NCBI RefSeq assembly: GCF_003006155.1 | Contig: NZ_CP023559.1 | Location: 372,001-436,000, forward strand | DNA length: 64,000 nt | From: Salinicola tamaricis | GTDB taxonomy: Bacteria > Pseudomonadota > Gammaproteobacteria > Pseudomonadales > Halomonadaceae | Direction: 5' to 3' | Part shown: positions 51,403 through 62,098 of the stretch, piece after piece | How positions within the stretch are numbered: the first letter of the stretch is position 1 | How the letters are laid out: each line of letters starts with the position of its first letter | Translations under genes and position numbers: made by a program | The notes under the pieces: generated by a model | The model's database searches: none | What the model was told of the DNA's origin: nothing | What the model saw: only the letters and a program-made list of their open reading frames with translations

Positions 51403-52734
51403 ATGACGCATCGACCTCCGCTTTGGGAGTCTCCTCGCTCTTGGCAGTGTCCCCGCGGCTTGTGGGTTGTGGGCGTCGCCTGTATCTGGGCTTACGCCTT
51501 TCTGGGCATAGTGATGGATCATCTTGGTAGTAAGACGGGTACCTTGTCAGCGTTGCTGGGTCTCATCGCCATACTCGTCTACGGAAAGACGATGCGCCGC
51601 TCCGCTGCGCTATGGTTACTGCTGGCCGCGATCGTGGTGCAAGTCATCTCCTGGACTTTCGGCTATTACCATCATCCGCAATGGATCGCGGACAATCCGC
51701 AGGTCGACCGTCTGGCCAAGCTATTCATCTTCACCGCGGTCGCCTGGTGGCTGGGCGGCAGCACCCGCAATACGCTTTGGCTGTGGATGCTGGCCCTGCT
51801 CGGCTTCCTCCTCGCCGTGCTGCTTGCCGGCCCAGGCGAATGGCTGCGTGGCCTGGAGGGTGAACGTGTCGGTTTCGGCATTCGCAACCAACAGCACGGT
51901 TCGATGCTGTTCGGGGTCGCCTTTCTCGGCCTGGTGATCTTCGCCAGGCGACTGATCATGCCGGCCGGCATTTGGGTGCTGTGGCGCATAATGATCTGGA
52001 TACTGGCGATGGCCCTGTGCGTCACGGCCATCGCCATCGGCCAGACCCGCGCGGTGTGGCTGGCGCTGGTCGTCGCCCTACCGTTCGCCGGCATCATCAT
52101 GCTGGCCTGGGCGCGGTGGCGCGGCACCGGCCAGCGCGTGCTACGACCGCTCCTGGTCGGCCTGGCGCTGGGCAGCCTGCTGGCTCTGGTCGCTGTATGG
52201 CTCTTCGGCGGCGTACTGATCGAACGTATCACCGCTGAGTCCTCTGTCATCTATCAGCTCGCCCACGGCAATCTGGACGCCGTGCCCTATTCGAGCATCG
52301 GTATCCGAATCCATAGCTGGATAGCGGCTTTTCAATGGATCGCGGAGCGCCCGCTGGTGGGCTGGGCCGGCGAGGGGCGCAGCCTGGTGATCGACCACAC
52401 GCCCTGGCTGCCGGAGATGGTCAAACAGAACTTCGGACATCTACACAACTTCTTCATCGAGATCTGGGTAGCCTACGGCCTGCTGGGCGTGTCAGTGATC
52501 GCAGCACTGACATTCTGGGTCGGACGCGCGACCTGGCTGGCCTGGCGCGGCGGAGTCATGCCCAATGACATCGCCCTGTTCGGCGTGGCCTTCTTCGTCT
52601 ACTGGATCATCGTCAATCAGTTCGAGTCCTACGACTCGTTCTGGACCGGGGTCTACGTGCACAACCTGGTCGTCGGCGGTCTGGTGACCCATTACTGGCG
52701 CTGGCGCTACGCCAAGCCCGAAGAGAAGGCGTAA
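51403..52734 (+). CDS. O-antigen ligase (WaaL) family membrane protein
   Basis: 443-residue polytopic protein with about eleven hydrophobic segments. The large periplasmic loop near residues 280-350 (SSIGIRIHSWIAAFQWIAERPLVGWAGEGRSLVIDHT and LPEMVKQNFGHLHNFFIEIWVAYGLLG) has the H-x-H-N-x-F/IE pattern of ligases joining O-antigen to lipid A-core. Wzy polymerases can look similar; but a separate Wzy-like gene lies at 60.9 kb, which favours the ligase. It is convergent with the rml genes across a strong hairpin. Confidence 0.82.
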   Translation: MTHRPPLWESPRSWQCPRGLWVVGVACIWAYAFLGIVMDHLGSKTGTLSALLGLIAILVYGKTMRRSAALWLLLAAIVVQVISWTFGYYHHPQWIADNPQVDRLAKLFIFTAVAWWLGGSTRNTLWLWMLALLGFLLAVLLAGPGEWLRGLEGERVGFGIRNQQHGSMLFGVAFLGLVIFARRLIMPAGIWVLWRIMIWILAMALCVTAIAIGQTRAVWLALVVALPFAGIIMLAWARWRGTGQRVLRPLLVGLALGSLLALVAVWLFGGVLIERITAESSVIYQLAHGNLDAVPYSSIGIRIHSWIAAFQWIAERPLVGWAGEGRSLVIDHTPWLPEMVKQNFGHLHNFFIEIWVAYGLLGVSVIAALTFWVGRATWLAWRGGVMPNDIALFGVAFFVYWIIVNQFESYDSFWTGVYVHNLVVGGLVTHYWRWRYAKPEEKA

Positions 52735-52739
52735 AAGCA

Positions 52740-52773
52740 GCGCGCCGCCGAGATGAAAACCTCGGCGGCGCGC
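52740..52773. terminator. Terminator between the O-antigen ligase and rmlD genes
   Basis: Perfect 13-bp stem GCGCGCCGCCGAG / CTCGGCGGCGCGC with an 8-base loop, directly after the ligase stop and between convergent genes. Confidence 0.75.
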
Positions 52774-52817
52774 AGTGGTAAAGATCGACGCCTTGGGCGC
52801 GACCGAAGATATGTCCT

Positions 52818-53722
52818 TCAGCCAGCGAGGGCCCTGATACAGCGACTCAGAGATTCCCGCCATGGGGGCAAAACGACATCGAAAGTCGCGCTCAGCGAGG
52901 CGGTTTCCAGTCGCGAGTTATGCGGCCGCGGCGCCGGTTGCGGATAATCGCGGGAAGCGATGGCCTCGGTCGCCGGCCGTCGGGCAGGATCGAGCAGCCC
53001 GTGGACGATGGCTTCATCGAAGACTGCCTCGGCGAAACCGTGCCAACTGGTCGCACCGCTAGCCGTCAGATGGTAAATGCCCGCCATCTGCTCGGGCCAA
53101 CCCTCACGGCGCCAACCGTGCAGCGCCAGCGCGGTGACATCGGCAATGGTAGCGGCCCAGGTCGGAGCCCCGATCTGGTCGGCGATGATACGCAGTTGGT
53201 CACGCTCGTTGGCCAAGCGCAGCATGGTCTTGACGAAATTGTGCCCATGCGCGGCATAGACCCAACTGGTCCGCAGCACTAGCGCCTTGGCGCCCGACCC
53301 AATGATAGCCAGCTCACCCTCGCGCTTGGTCTGGCCGTAGACCGATGCCGGCGCTGTCGCATCGTCGGGTCGATAGGGCATGTCGCCCTCGCCGGCAAAA
53401 ACATAATCCGTGGAGTAGTGCACCAGCGGGATATGCGCTCGGCACAGACAGCGGCCAGCTCCGCCACGGCTTCGGTATTGATACGTCTGGCCAGTGCCGG
53501 CTCGCTCTCCGCGCGATCGACCGCAGTATAAGCCGTGGCGTTGATCACCACGCCCGGCGCATGGCGTGACACCGTCGCGGCTACGGCGCCCGGCTCGGCC
53601 AAATCGCACTCCTGACGCCCCAGGACGAGCCCACGACCGAAGGGCTGCATGGCCCGTGCCAGTTCGCGCCCGACCTGGCCGTTGGCACCCAGAATCAGAT
53701 AATCCAGTGCCGCTTCACTCAT
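52818..53722 (-). CDS. rfbD: RmlD/RfbD, dTDP-4-dehydrorhamnose reductase, one frameshift
   Basis: Last step of dTDP-L-rhamnose synthesis. Rossmann motif LILGANGQVGREL, NATAYTAVDRAESEP, STDYVFAGEGDMPYRPDD, SVYGQTKREGE (Tyr-xxx-Lys) and VLRTSWVYAAHG. One base is missing near 53433; correction joins ELAAVC to RAHIPLVHYSTDYVF and gives ~301 residues. Start overlaps the rfbC stop by 4 bp. Last gene of the rml operon. Confidence 0.94.
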
Positions 53723-54264
53723 GCGAAGACCTCCGCCTCGCGCAGTGAAGCGCCGGCAAGATCCTTGTCTGAGAGCGTGAGATCGGCGACGTCAGGCCAT
53801 TCGATGCCAAGCTCGGGATCGTCGTAACGGATGCAGCGCTCTGACGCTGGATGATAATAGTCGGTCGTCTTGTAGAGAAAATCCGCGCTCTCGGAGAGCA
53901 CCACGAAACCGTGGCCAAAGCCTTCGGGCACCCATAGCTGGCGATGGTTGTCGGAGGAAATTTCCACACCCACCCACTGGCCGAAACGGGGCGAAGAGCG
54001 GCGTAGATCGACGGCGACGTCGAAGACACGGCCATGAGTTACGCGCACCAGCTTGCCCTGGGGTTGCTCGAGCTGGTAGTGCAAACCGCGCAGCACGCCT
54101 CGACGCGAACGGGAGTGGTTGTCCTGCACGAAATCACGCTGACAACCGGTGGCTTTTTCGAAGGCCTCGCGATTGAAGCTCTCCATGAAGAAGCCACGCG
54201 CGTCGCCGAAGACCTTCGGCTCCAGAATCATGACTTCAGGCAGAACAGTCGCCACAGCTTTCAT
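53719..54264 (-). CDS. rfbC: RmlC/RfbC, dTDP-4-dehydrorhamnose 3,5-epimerase
   Basis: Cupin epimerase, 181 residues. Family motifs: [34 protein letters not shown] (catalytic His), [48 protein letters not shown]. The frame is intact. Overlaps both neighbours by 4 bp, so translation of rfbA-rfbC-rfbD is coupled. Confidence 0.96.
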   Translation of the reverse strand: MKAVATVLPEVMILEPKVFGDARGFFMESFNREAFEKATGCQRDFVQDNHSRSRRGVLRGLHYQLEQPQGKLVRVTHGRVFDVAVDLRRSSPRFGQWVGVEISSDNHRQLWVPEGFGHGFVVLSESADFLYKTTDYYHPASERCIRYDDPELGIEWPDVADLTLSDKDLAGASLREAEVFA

Positions 54265-55147
54265 CGATAAACCCCTCGCTCTTTCACCACTCGGCGCAGA
54301 TACTGACCATAACTGCTCTTGGCCAGAGGCTCGGCCAACGTCAGCAATTGGTCATCGTCGATCCATCCATGCCGCCAGGCTATCTCTTCTGGGCAGCAAA
54401 GCTTCAATCCTTGACGATGCTCCAGAGTGGCAACGAAATGCGATGCTTCCATCAGCGATTCATGAGTGCCGGTATCGAGCCAGGCAAAACCTCGCCCCAT
54501 GATCTCGACGCTGAGGTCACCACGCTCGAGATAGAGCCGATTGATGTCGGTAATCTCCAGCTCACCTCGTGCGGAAGGTTTAAGCGCTTTTGCCATCTCA
54601 ACGACATCGCTGTCATAGAAATAGAGCCCAGTGACCGCGAAGGATGACTTGGGCTCGGATGGCTTCTCTTCGAGAGACGTCGCACGCCCCTCGGCATCGA
54701 AATCGACGACACCCATAACGCTCGGGATCATGTACGTGATAGGCGAAGACACTGGCACCCTGGGGCCGAGCCGCGGCATTGTTCAATAGCGGCTGAAAAT
54801 CATGACCATAAAAATATTGTCACCTAGTACCAGACAGCTCGGCGCACCGCCGAGAAACGCCTCCGCGATAATGAAGGCTTGCGCCAGACCGTCCGGAGAC
54901 GCCTGCACGGCGTACTCAAGCGAGATGCCCATTGATGGCCATTACCTAACAGTTGCTCGAAACGCGGCGTATCCTGAGGCGTGGAGATGATCAAAATTTC
55001 GTCGATCCCTGCCAGCATCAGCGTCGACAGGGGATAATAGATCATCGGCTTGTCATAGACTGGCAGCAATTGCTTCGAGATCGATATCGTGACCGGGTGG
55101 AGGCGAGTACCGGAACCTCCGGCGAGAATGATACCTTTGCGCTTCAT
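54261..55147 (-). CDS. rfbA: RmlA/RfbA, glucose-1-phosphate thymidylyltransferase, three frameshifts
   Basis: Makes dTDP-glucose from dTTP and glucose-1-phosphate. Signature [43 protein letters not shown], and in later frames [80 protein letters not shown] and [16 protein letters not shown]. Deletions near 54942 and 54812 (T-run) and one extra G near 54722 explain the breaks; corrected length is 295 residues, close to E. coli RmlA. Start at 55147 precedes the conserved G-loop. Confidence 0.92.
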
Positions 55148-55167
55148 GGTCTTTGTCCTAGTTCTAC

Positions 55168-56238
55168 TCAGTTCGAGCCGTAATGGTGCGTCGTCCACTC
55201 GCGATACGAACCGCTAGTGACACCCTCTATCCAGCTCTCATTCTCCAGATACCACTGCACGGTCTTGCGCAGGCCGGAGTCGAATGTCTCACGCGGCTGC
55301 CAACCAAGCTCGCGTGAAATCTTGCCAGCATCGATGGCATAGCGCAGATCATGGCCCGGGCGATCCTTGACGTAGGTGATCAGGTCAGCATAGGACGCCA
55401 CACCGACCGGGTGCTCAGGGGCGAGCTCCTCGAGCAGGGCACAGATACGCTCGACCACATCGAGATTACGGTGCTCGTTGTGTCCGCCGATGTTATAGGT
55501 CTCTCCGATCACACCCGACTCGAGCACCGTAATCAGCGCTCGTGCATGGTCCTCGACATACAGCCAGTCTCGCACCTGGCTGCCATCGCCGTAGACGGGC
55601 AACGGCTTGCCCGCACGAGCATTGAGGATCATCAAAGGGATCAGCTTCTCGGGAAAGTGATAGGGACCGTAATTATTCGAGCAGTTGGTCACCAGCACCG
55701 GCAGGCCAAAGGTGCGGTGCCAGGCCCGCACCAGATGATCGGAACCGGCCTTGCTCGCCGAATAAGGTGAACTGGGAGCATAAGGCGTTGATTCAGTAAA
55801 CAACCCACCCGGGCCTTCGAGATCGCCATATACCTCATCGGTGGAGACGTGGTGGAAGCGAAACGCCTGACGCCCTTCCTCCGTCAACGTCTCGAAGTAG
55901 CTCCTGGCCACTTCCAGCAATACCCCGGTCCCCACCAGATTGGTCTGGATGAAGTCGGCCGGACCGTGGATCGAGCGATCCACATGAGACTCCGCCGCCA
56001 GATGCATGACGGCATCGGGCCGATGACGCTCGAACACGCCGCGCAGGGCATCCGCATCGCAGATATCGACCTGCTCGAACGCATAGCGTGAGCTATCGCT
56101 GACCTCACCCAGGGAAGCCAGATTGCCCGCATAGGTAAGCTTGTCGACATTGACGACACTATGCCACGTGTCATCAATCACATGGCGAATGACCGCCGAG
56201 CCGATGAACCCAGCACCGCCTGTTAACAGAATTTTCAT
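55168..56238 (-). CDS. rfbB: RmlB/RfbB, dTDP-glucose 4,6-dehydratase
   Basis: 356-residue extended [24 protein letters not shown] (NAD site), [23 protein letters not shown] (catalytic Asp-Glu), [45 protein letters not shown] (Tyr-xxx-Lys) and [22 protein letters not shown]. The ATG at 56238 gives the family N-terminus; an in-frame ATG at 56265 would add nine residues. First of the four rml genes; a 266-bp AT-rich gap separates it from galE. Confidence 0.96.
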   Translation of the reverse strand: MKILLTGGAGFIGSAVIRHVIDDTWHSVVNVDKLTYAGNLASLGEVSDSSRYAFEQVDICDADALRGVFERHRPDAVMHLAAESHVDRSIHGPADFIQTNLVGTGVLLEVARSYFETLTEEGRQAFRFHHVSTDEVYGDLEGPGGLFTESTPYAPSSPYSASKAGSDHLVRAWHRTFGLPVLVTNCSNNYGPYHFPEKLIPLMILNARAGKPLPVYGDGSQVRDWLYVEDHARALITVLESGVIGETYNIGGHNEHRNLDVVERICALLEELAPEHPVGVASYADLITYVKDRPGHDLRYAIDAGKISRELGWQPRETFDSGLRKTVQWYLENESWIEGVTSGSYREWTTHHYGSN

Positions 56239-56505
56239 AAACATACCTGTCGATGGAAGCGCCACTAGTGTAGGGAGAATACGTGGCGACGAAAAGCTAC
56301 GGCCAAGGTTTATGTCATCATAACTTGCCCGACAGAGCCAACTTAATACTCAGCCCACTCCGAAAAAGTCTTTTTTCGAAGCACCCAAAAAAAAACATTT
56401 AAAAACCCGAAGTCCCCTTACAATCAAGTCACGTCTACGAACGCTTTGCAATTTTATCATTCAAGGAAAAACACCAAAACAGCTTGACCTCAAAGCCACT
56501 AGAAG

Positions 56506-57521
56506 TCATGACCGATAGCCATGTGGGTTTTTGCACTGCCACCGCCAAGCATCCGCTAACATGGTGGGTAAATCTCTCGTCGAGCACGCCACCCCAGCTC
56601 GCGTTCAGCCTTGTCGGTATTCGCCCAAAAGGCAGGCAAATCACCGAGGCGCCGCGGCACGAATTGATAAGGTACCGGCACATCATTTGTTTGAATAAAA
56701 GTTTCGACCACTTCCAGTACGCTATACCCTCGACCGGCCCCCAGATTATAGGCAAAGCAACCGGGTGCGGCGAGACAATCGAGGGCCCGACGGTGGCCTT
56801 CGGCCAAATCCATGACGTGCAGATAATCTCGGACACAGGTGCCATCCAATGTAGGATAATCACATCCAAATATGGACAACCTTTCGAGTCTTTGCGCAGC
56901 AACCTGAACCACATACGGCATGAGATTATTGGGAGTTCCCAGTGGATCTTCTCCGATCTGACCGGATTGATGGGCTCCTATAGGATTAAAATAACGCAAT
57001 AACACTACGGACCAACGGGGGTCAGCGCGGCAGAGATCCTCAAGGAGCTGCTCGGCAACTGCCTTGGTACTGCCGTAGGGTTGTGCAACCCGCCCACGCG
57101 GCAGTGCCTCGTGATAAGGCACAGGAGCACTCTCTCCATATACAGTGGCCGACGAGCTGAACACCAGACGATGAACACCTGCACGAGCCATTGCTTCACA
57201 AAGAGTCACTGTACCGGCAACATTATTTCGATAGTAGGGCAGTGGTTGTAATACGCTTTCGCTAACAGCCTTAAGACCAGCAAAATGTATGACGGCGTCT
57301 ATCGAGTGCTCGGAAAATACAGCGTCGAGCTTAGCAGCATCGTTGATATCGCCCTCGACTAAGGTCAATGAGCGCCCGGTAACTTCTTGCACTCGTCTTA
57401 GTGCCTCCAGATGACTATTGACAAAATTATCAATAACGACGAGACGATAGTTATGCTCGAGCAATTCGATCAGCGTATGCGAGCCAATATATCCGGCACC
57501 ACCAGTTACTAGTATTTGCAT
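56506..57521 (-). CDS. galE: GalE, UDP-glucose 4-epimerase, one frameshift near the C-terminus
   Basis: Interconverts UDP-glucose and UDP-galactose (or the N-acetyl forms). MQILVTGGAGYIGSHTLIELL, VIDNFVNSHLEALRRV, VIHFAGLKAVSES, VFSSSATVYGES, QPYGSTKAVAEQLL and RYFNPIGAHQSGQIGEDP. One base is missing near 56568; correction replaces the tail with LPTMLADAWRWQCKNPHGYRS and stop 56506-56508, giving 338 residues, the E. coli length. Starts 11 bp after the initiating phosphotransferase stop. Confidence 0.93.
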
Positions 57522-57532
57522 AGAGATATCAG

Positions 57533-58922
57533 TCAGTAAGCATTTTGGCTGAAAAAGCCTTTGAATATTGTGAGAAACACAATCTTGACGTCCAACCAAA
57601 TCGACCAGTTTTCGACATACCAGAGGTCATACTCTATACGCTTGGCCAGATCAGTGTCACCCCTCCAGCCATTGATCTGCGCCCACCCCGTAATACCCGC
57701 CTTGACCATATGCTTTTGCATGTATCCAGGAATCTCGTGCTTGAACTGCTCAACAAAAATCGTTCGCTCGGGTCGAGGGCCGACTATTGACATATCACCC
57801 TTCAGTACATTCAGCAGCTGAGGCAGTTCATCGAGGCTAAAACGACGGATAAAAGTTCCAAAAGGAGTAACCTTTTTTGCTCGAGCCCCACCCCAACTCA
57901 CCCCTTGGTTTTCGGCATCGACAGGCATGGAACGAAACTTCAGCATCATAAAAGGCAAACCATTTAGGCCCACTCTCTCTTGCCGATAAAAAACAGGACC
58001 CGGTGAGGACAAACGCACCCCTAGTGCCACCACCAACATCACTGGACTCAACACCAATAAGATCATTATTGAAAACAAAATATCTTCCAGACGCTTCAGC
58101 AGACGCGCACCGCCAGACGACATAGGGGAACAAGTCAAGTCCAGCAAAAAAAGCCCAGCCAAGTTGGAGACATTATGATTAATAAGACGAAAGTCGGTCA
58201 AATTAGGCATATATCTTACGTTTCCAGTCGACAGGCTGAGCGAAGACAGAATAGACTTAACAACGTCTCCTTTAGATAAGGGCAAACAGATCCAGACCTC
58301 AGCTTCTTCATGAGCAATAAAGTCGCCAACACGGTAACGCTCGTAAGATAACGACTCTAGTTCATCAAAAACGTCATTATCAATAATCAGCAGCCGAGTT
58401 GCATCAAAACCAGACTCTGGGTGCCGTCGCAGATGAGCAACAGCAGTGGCGCACGAATGAGCATCCCCGATCAGCATCACGTTACGTCGGTTTCTACCGT
58501 TTTTACGCAACCGATTGACAATCGGATATGCCGCGACACGTACACAATCGAAGCGAAGCAAGCTCCCGCGATCCAGAGGATGACCCACAATCTGGAAAAA
58601 TGAGTCCCTAATTGCGAGAGAAACATGACTAACGCGAGCATAGCGCCAATGAGAAAATAACCAAATAATAGACGCAATACAAGTAAACCACGCACGCGCC
58701 CACGCCAAGTCTGATAAACATTCAGCCCTGGCAATACCAGTAACATAACCAAGGCACCAAGTGGTAGTGCCCAAAAAAATGCTCGGGCATAGTAATAGCC
58801 CCAAAGCGTAAGGCATAGGCCACCCATCCCCCCAGCATCATGATGGCAAGATCTAGCAACCTAGCCAACGATGTCGTGTAAGCGTCGAATCCTTGTAATG
58901 AACGCCTATCATGATAACTCAT
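57533..58922 (-). CDS. Undecaprenyl-phosphate sugar phosphotransferase (WcaJ/WbaP-like), two frameshifts
   Basis: Starts O-antigen repeat-unit assembly by transferring a sugar-1-phosphate to undecaprenyl phosphate. Four or more N-terminal membrane helices (RLLDLAIMMLGGWVAYALRFG onward), a CoA-binding-like middle domain (RNVMLIGDAHSCATAV) and the C-terminal Bac_transf domain with its hairpin helix (RLEDILFSIMILLVLSPVMLVVAL), KFRSMPVDAE, RRFSLDELPQLLNVLKGDMSIVGPRPE and GITGWAQINGWRGDTD. Missing bases near 58780 (T7 run) and near 58520. Start chosen at 58922 (MSYHDRRSLQ) because AAGGGAG precedes it by 12 bp; in-frame ATGs at 58955 and 58961 lack a site. About 463 residues. Confidence 0.88.
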
Positions 58923-58970
58923 ATGGAACAATATCTCCCTTAGCGCATTTGACATGGGCATAATGTCAAA

Positions 58971-59896
58971 TCAGCGCTTCCAAAAGCCCTTGTGCATGCT
59001 ACAGTATTTTCTGACCGACACAGGCAAGTAATTATATTTCTTACCAAGGCAATAACCTGCAAACTTCATCACCGTTGAAAACAGTGACACGGGCAGCCAG
59101 TTCAGGTGCTTTTTCAACAGATAATGCCATTCCGACGTTACAAAGCGTCGCCCCTCTCCGCTGGCCCCCCCCAGTTCTCCTGAATCCATGGCTGACAAAT
59201 ATGAAAGACTCCCGTATCGAAGTAACGGCGAAACTCCTCAATAGGTCTGTAGTTATGAGAATGGCGGCAGCAAGCATCTCCAGCATAAGCCACTTTCCAG
59301 CCAGATTGGAGCATGCGTGCAGCCACAAACATATCTTCCGCGACGATGACATCGCCCGGAAAGCCCCCAACCTCAGTCAACGCCTCGACGCGATACGCAG
59401 CGAAAGAGTTAGACATAAATGCGACTTTAAGCCCCAACCAAGCAGCATCCTCAAGGGATTTGATTTCGCTATCTACAGGATAGTTGAAAAGCCTCGCATG
59501 CTTTGCTAGAGGATTGGCATCGAGATGGGGTAATTGCCTCCCACATACGGCCCCTACCTCCTTATCATCAAAATAGGCCAGCAGCTTACTAATAGCTGAG
59601 GGTTCGACCAAATAGGCATCCTGAGTCAAATAGACATAAAATTCATAGCCGGGGCGATCTACGACAGCTTTCTGTCTCGTGCCACCATGATTGAATTCAC
59701 GCTGAGGAATGACCTCGTAATCGACTTGTCTCTCAGCCAGCAGTTCTTGAGTACCGTCACTCGAAGAAGAGTCAATGACAAAAAGGGGAAACTCTGCCGG
59801 CAGGCTGTCTAGCAAACGCTCCAGACAACGAACGTCGTTAAAACTAGGAACGACGAGAAGTGCCCTAGACCCTTGCGAAGATGACTGTAGAGTCAT
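58971..59896 (-). CDS. Family 2 glycosyltransferase, rhamnosyltransferase-like, one frameshift
   Basis: GT-A enzyme of O-antigen assembly. LLVVPSFNDVRCLERLLDSL, FVIDSSSSDGTQELLAER (nucleotide-binding Asp), YVYLTQDAYLVEPSAISKLLAYF (the DxD/QDA site), GLKVAFMSNSFAAYRV and VIVAEDMFVAARMLQSGWKV (ED catalytic). A missing G in the run near 59172 separates QENWG from ASGEGRRFVTSEWHYLLKKHLNWL; about 308 residues corrected. TQDA in place of a plain DxD is frequent in RfbN-type rhamnosyltransferases, consistent with the rml genes. Overlaps the next gene by 4 bp. Confidence 0.85.
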
Positions 59897-60759
59897 TTCA
59901 TCTTCCCCCGTTTACCACGCACCCCGTCGTTAAGCGCCCGCAAGAAATAGTGCAAGTATTTGCCACGCCCAGAAACAAACAACATTATAACCGCCTGATG
60001 AATAAAGGCGTATATGATTTCGCGCAGTGCCAACAACTTCGGAACATGGGGCATGCGTAACAAAAAGAATGAATTTCGAACACGATAGTAACGTCGAAAA
60101 GCACTATGAACAGGAACGCGCACAATAATTAAATTGATTGAAGCATCACCAATCGAATGCAGCATTTTGGCTTCGGGCAAAACTTCGACAGGCACACCAA
60201 GGGATTTTGCACGCAAGCACCACTCAGTATCCACATAATCAATGAACAACGTTTCATCCATAAACCCAACAGTTTCTAATGCAGCCCGACTTACCCCACT
60301 TCCCGAGGAAATCACTATATCGACAGACACCGGTTTATTCGATGTTGAAGGATACACTTTCTTACGCCACCCCCATCGACTGATAAGAATGGCAGGATAC
60401 TCAAACCCACCTTTCTCATCAAAAAAGACAGGCGCCACGACCCGTTTTTCGCCTCCAGCCAGTTTAGCCAGTAAAGTTGTCAGTAGCTTAGCGCTAATTG
60501 AACTATCTTGATCAAAAAACACGACGGCTTCGCAGCCGCTATCCAAAGCACGACGAATGCCAATATTTTGGGCCGCAGCAATGCCAACATTTCTGTTCAA
60601 ACAAATAACTTCGGCATCGACGCCTAAATGGAGTTCAACTGGTGACTCAGAATTATCCACAACAACAACGTTGACACCATGATTTTTTAGGACATCAACC
60701 ATCACTCTAAGTCGAGCAACATCGGGCTGATAGGCTACGATCACACAATAGGCTTTCAA
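59893..60759 (-). CDS. Family 2 glycosyltransferase, rhamnosyltransferase-like
   Basis: 288 residues. VIVAYQPDVARLRVMVDVL, VVVVDNSESPVELHLG, NVGIAAAQNIGIRRALDSGCEAVVFFDQDSSIS (the FDQDS metal site), SSGSGVSRAALETVGFMDETLFIDYVDTEWCLRAKSLG and a C-terminal hydrophobic stretch (REIIYAFIHQAVIMLFV). This is the RfbF/RgpF-like pattern of bacterial rhamnosyltransferases. The frame is intact although neighbours are broken. Confidence 0.88.
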   Translation of the reverse strand: MKAYCVIVAYQPDVARLRVMVDVLKNHGVNVVVVDNSESPVELHLGVDAEVICLNRNVGIAAAQNIGIRRALDSGCEAVVFFDQDSSISAKLLTTLLAKLAGGEKRVVAPVFFDEKGGFEYPAILISRWGWRKKVYPSTSNKPVSVDIVISSGSGVSRAALETVGFMDETLFIDYVDTEWCLRAKSLGVPVEVLPEAKMLHSIGDASINLIIVRVPVHSAFRRYYRVRNSFFLLRMPHVPKLLALREIIYAFIHQAVIMLFVSGRGKYLHYFLRALNDGVRGKRGKMK

Positions 60760-60898
60760 GAAAACCTCTCTTCAAGAAGCTGATAGAGCACAAGCACGCT
60801 TCAGCGTCGCTGCTTGCAGTGTATTTTATAATATCAAAGATTGATTATAATTTACAGCATCCCATCCTGACAAAAACTAGCAGGAACAATCGACCTCA

Positions 60899-62098
60899 TC
60901 ACACAACCCTAACCGCATCGTAGAAGCATAGATAGTATATCAAAAGATAAACTACCAGCATATTAGAGCTAAAGAAATACGGATTGAAAAATGACGCAGA
61001 AACGAACAGCGCCAAGTACATGACAAGATAGTATTGTCGGGAAGCGACAATCTTTATAGCTATATATACGTAAGACAAAAACATTAAGAAGCCAAAAACA
61101 CCAAATTTCGGTAAAAAAGATAGCAACTGCTGCTCATAAGAAAAAGGAGCGGTCGTGGAGCGTATCATCTCTGTGCTAAAAGCCCCCAGGCCATGACCAA
61201 AGAGGGGCGCCTTCTCAAAATAGTTAATAAGCACTACCGTTTGAGAGAACCGGACTTCGTCAGAAACATCGTTCTGAGTTGAAAAAAAACGAACCTCGAC
61301 AAACTCCCTCAAAGAATCAAACAACAGAAAAGAAGAAAACAACACCATACAAAAAAGGAGGATTTTAAACCAAACACCTTTCTTATCTGCCAGACAAAAC
61401 ACAAATAGGCAGAGACCATAACACACCATGTTATAGCGAGAAAAACCGATTAGAACGACGAACATCGCTACAACCACCATTGCACGATCACTGGAAGTAA
61501 TACGATTTTTCGTACGAAGCAAGACAACAGCCAAAGGAAGTAGCGCTGCAATTAAATCAGCCTGCATATAAATTCTAACCAGTCCAAGAGGAAGAGGCAT
61601 CGTTAAAAAACTTGCACCAGTGATGTTTTCGTAACTCGCGACAAATTCTTCGACAAAGGCATCGTAACCCGGCGAAATAAGATAAAGCGCCATGACAACC
61701 AGCTTCACTCCGGCCAAAAGTAGTACAGAGGCCTTGTAGATTGTAAGCACTCTCTGTTTTCCAAACCCCCGCGCATAAACAATATGCGTGACAAGAAGTC
61801 CCAAGCCGACGGCGCCCAGTGACAAAATCAGTTCATTTATAGCATAGCGTGAGAATTCAGCATATCCATAGATCGCATACAGAATTAGAAACCCAGAGAT
61901 ACCGATCAGATGCGCGCTCAATGATATTGACAGGCGCTTTACGCTCATCACGAAATAGAACATCACGACTGATAGTAGAACATATTTCAAAGGAAAGCCC
62001 GCCAGTGAACCTGACGGAAGGGCAGTGATGAGCACGACACTAACTATAAAGATACGATCTTGTAACGAGTTCCGCTCCTCCCCGATTTGGTCGGTCAT
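60899..62098 (-). CDS. wzy: O-antigen polymerase-like membrane protein (Wzy)
   Basis: 399 residues with about ten to eleven hydrophobic helices and a large loop near residues 290-345 (SDEVRFSQTVVLINYFEKAPLFGHGLGAFSTEM, APFSYEQQLLSFLPKFGVFGFL), the usual Wzy layout. Wzy proteins are poorly conserved, so position between a flippase and glycosyltransferases carries much of the weight. It overlaps wzx by 4 bp. Codons and base composition are clearly AT-richer than the housekeeping genes. Confidence 0.78.
   Translation of the reverse strand: MTDQIGEERNSLQDRIFIVSVVLITALPSGSLAGFPLKYVLLSVVMFYFVMSVKRLSISLSAHLIGISGFLILYAIYGYAEFSRYAINELILSLGAVGLGLLVTHIVYARGFGKQRVLTIYKASVLLLAGVKLVVMALYLISPGYDAFVEEFVASYENITGASFLTMPLPLGLVRIYMQADLIAALLPLAVVLLRTKNRITSSDRAMVVVAMFVVLIGFSRYNMVCYGLCLFVFCLADKKGVWFKILLFCMVLFSSFLLFDSLREFVEVRFFSTQNDVSDEVRFSQTVVLINYFEKAPLFGHGLGAFSTEMIRSTTAPFSYEQQLLSFLPKFGVFGFLMFLSYVYIAIKIVASRQYYLVMYLALFVSASFFNPYFFSSNMLVVYLLIYYLCFYDAVRVV

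Noticed and set aside
52818..56238. Reading rfbA, rfbD and neighbours as decayed O-antigen genes
   Set aside because: Motifs on both sides of every break are intact and a single base restores standard length, unlike relaxed-selection decay.
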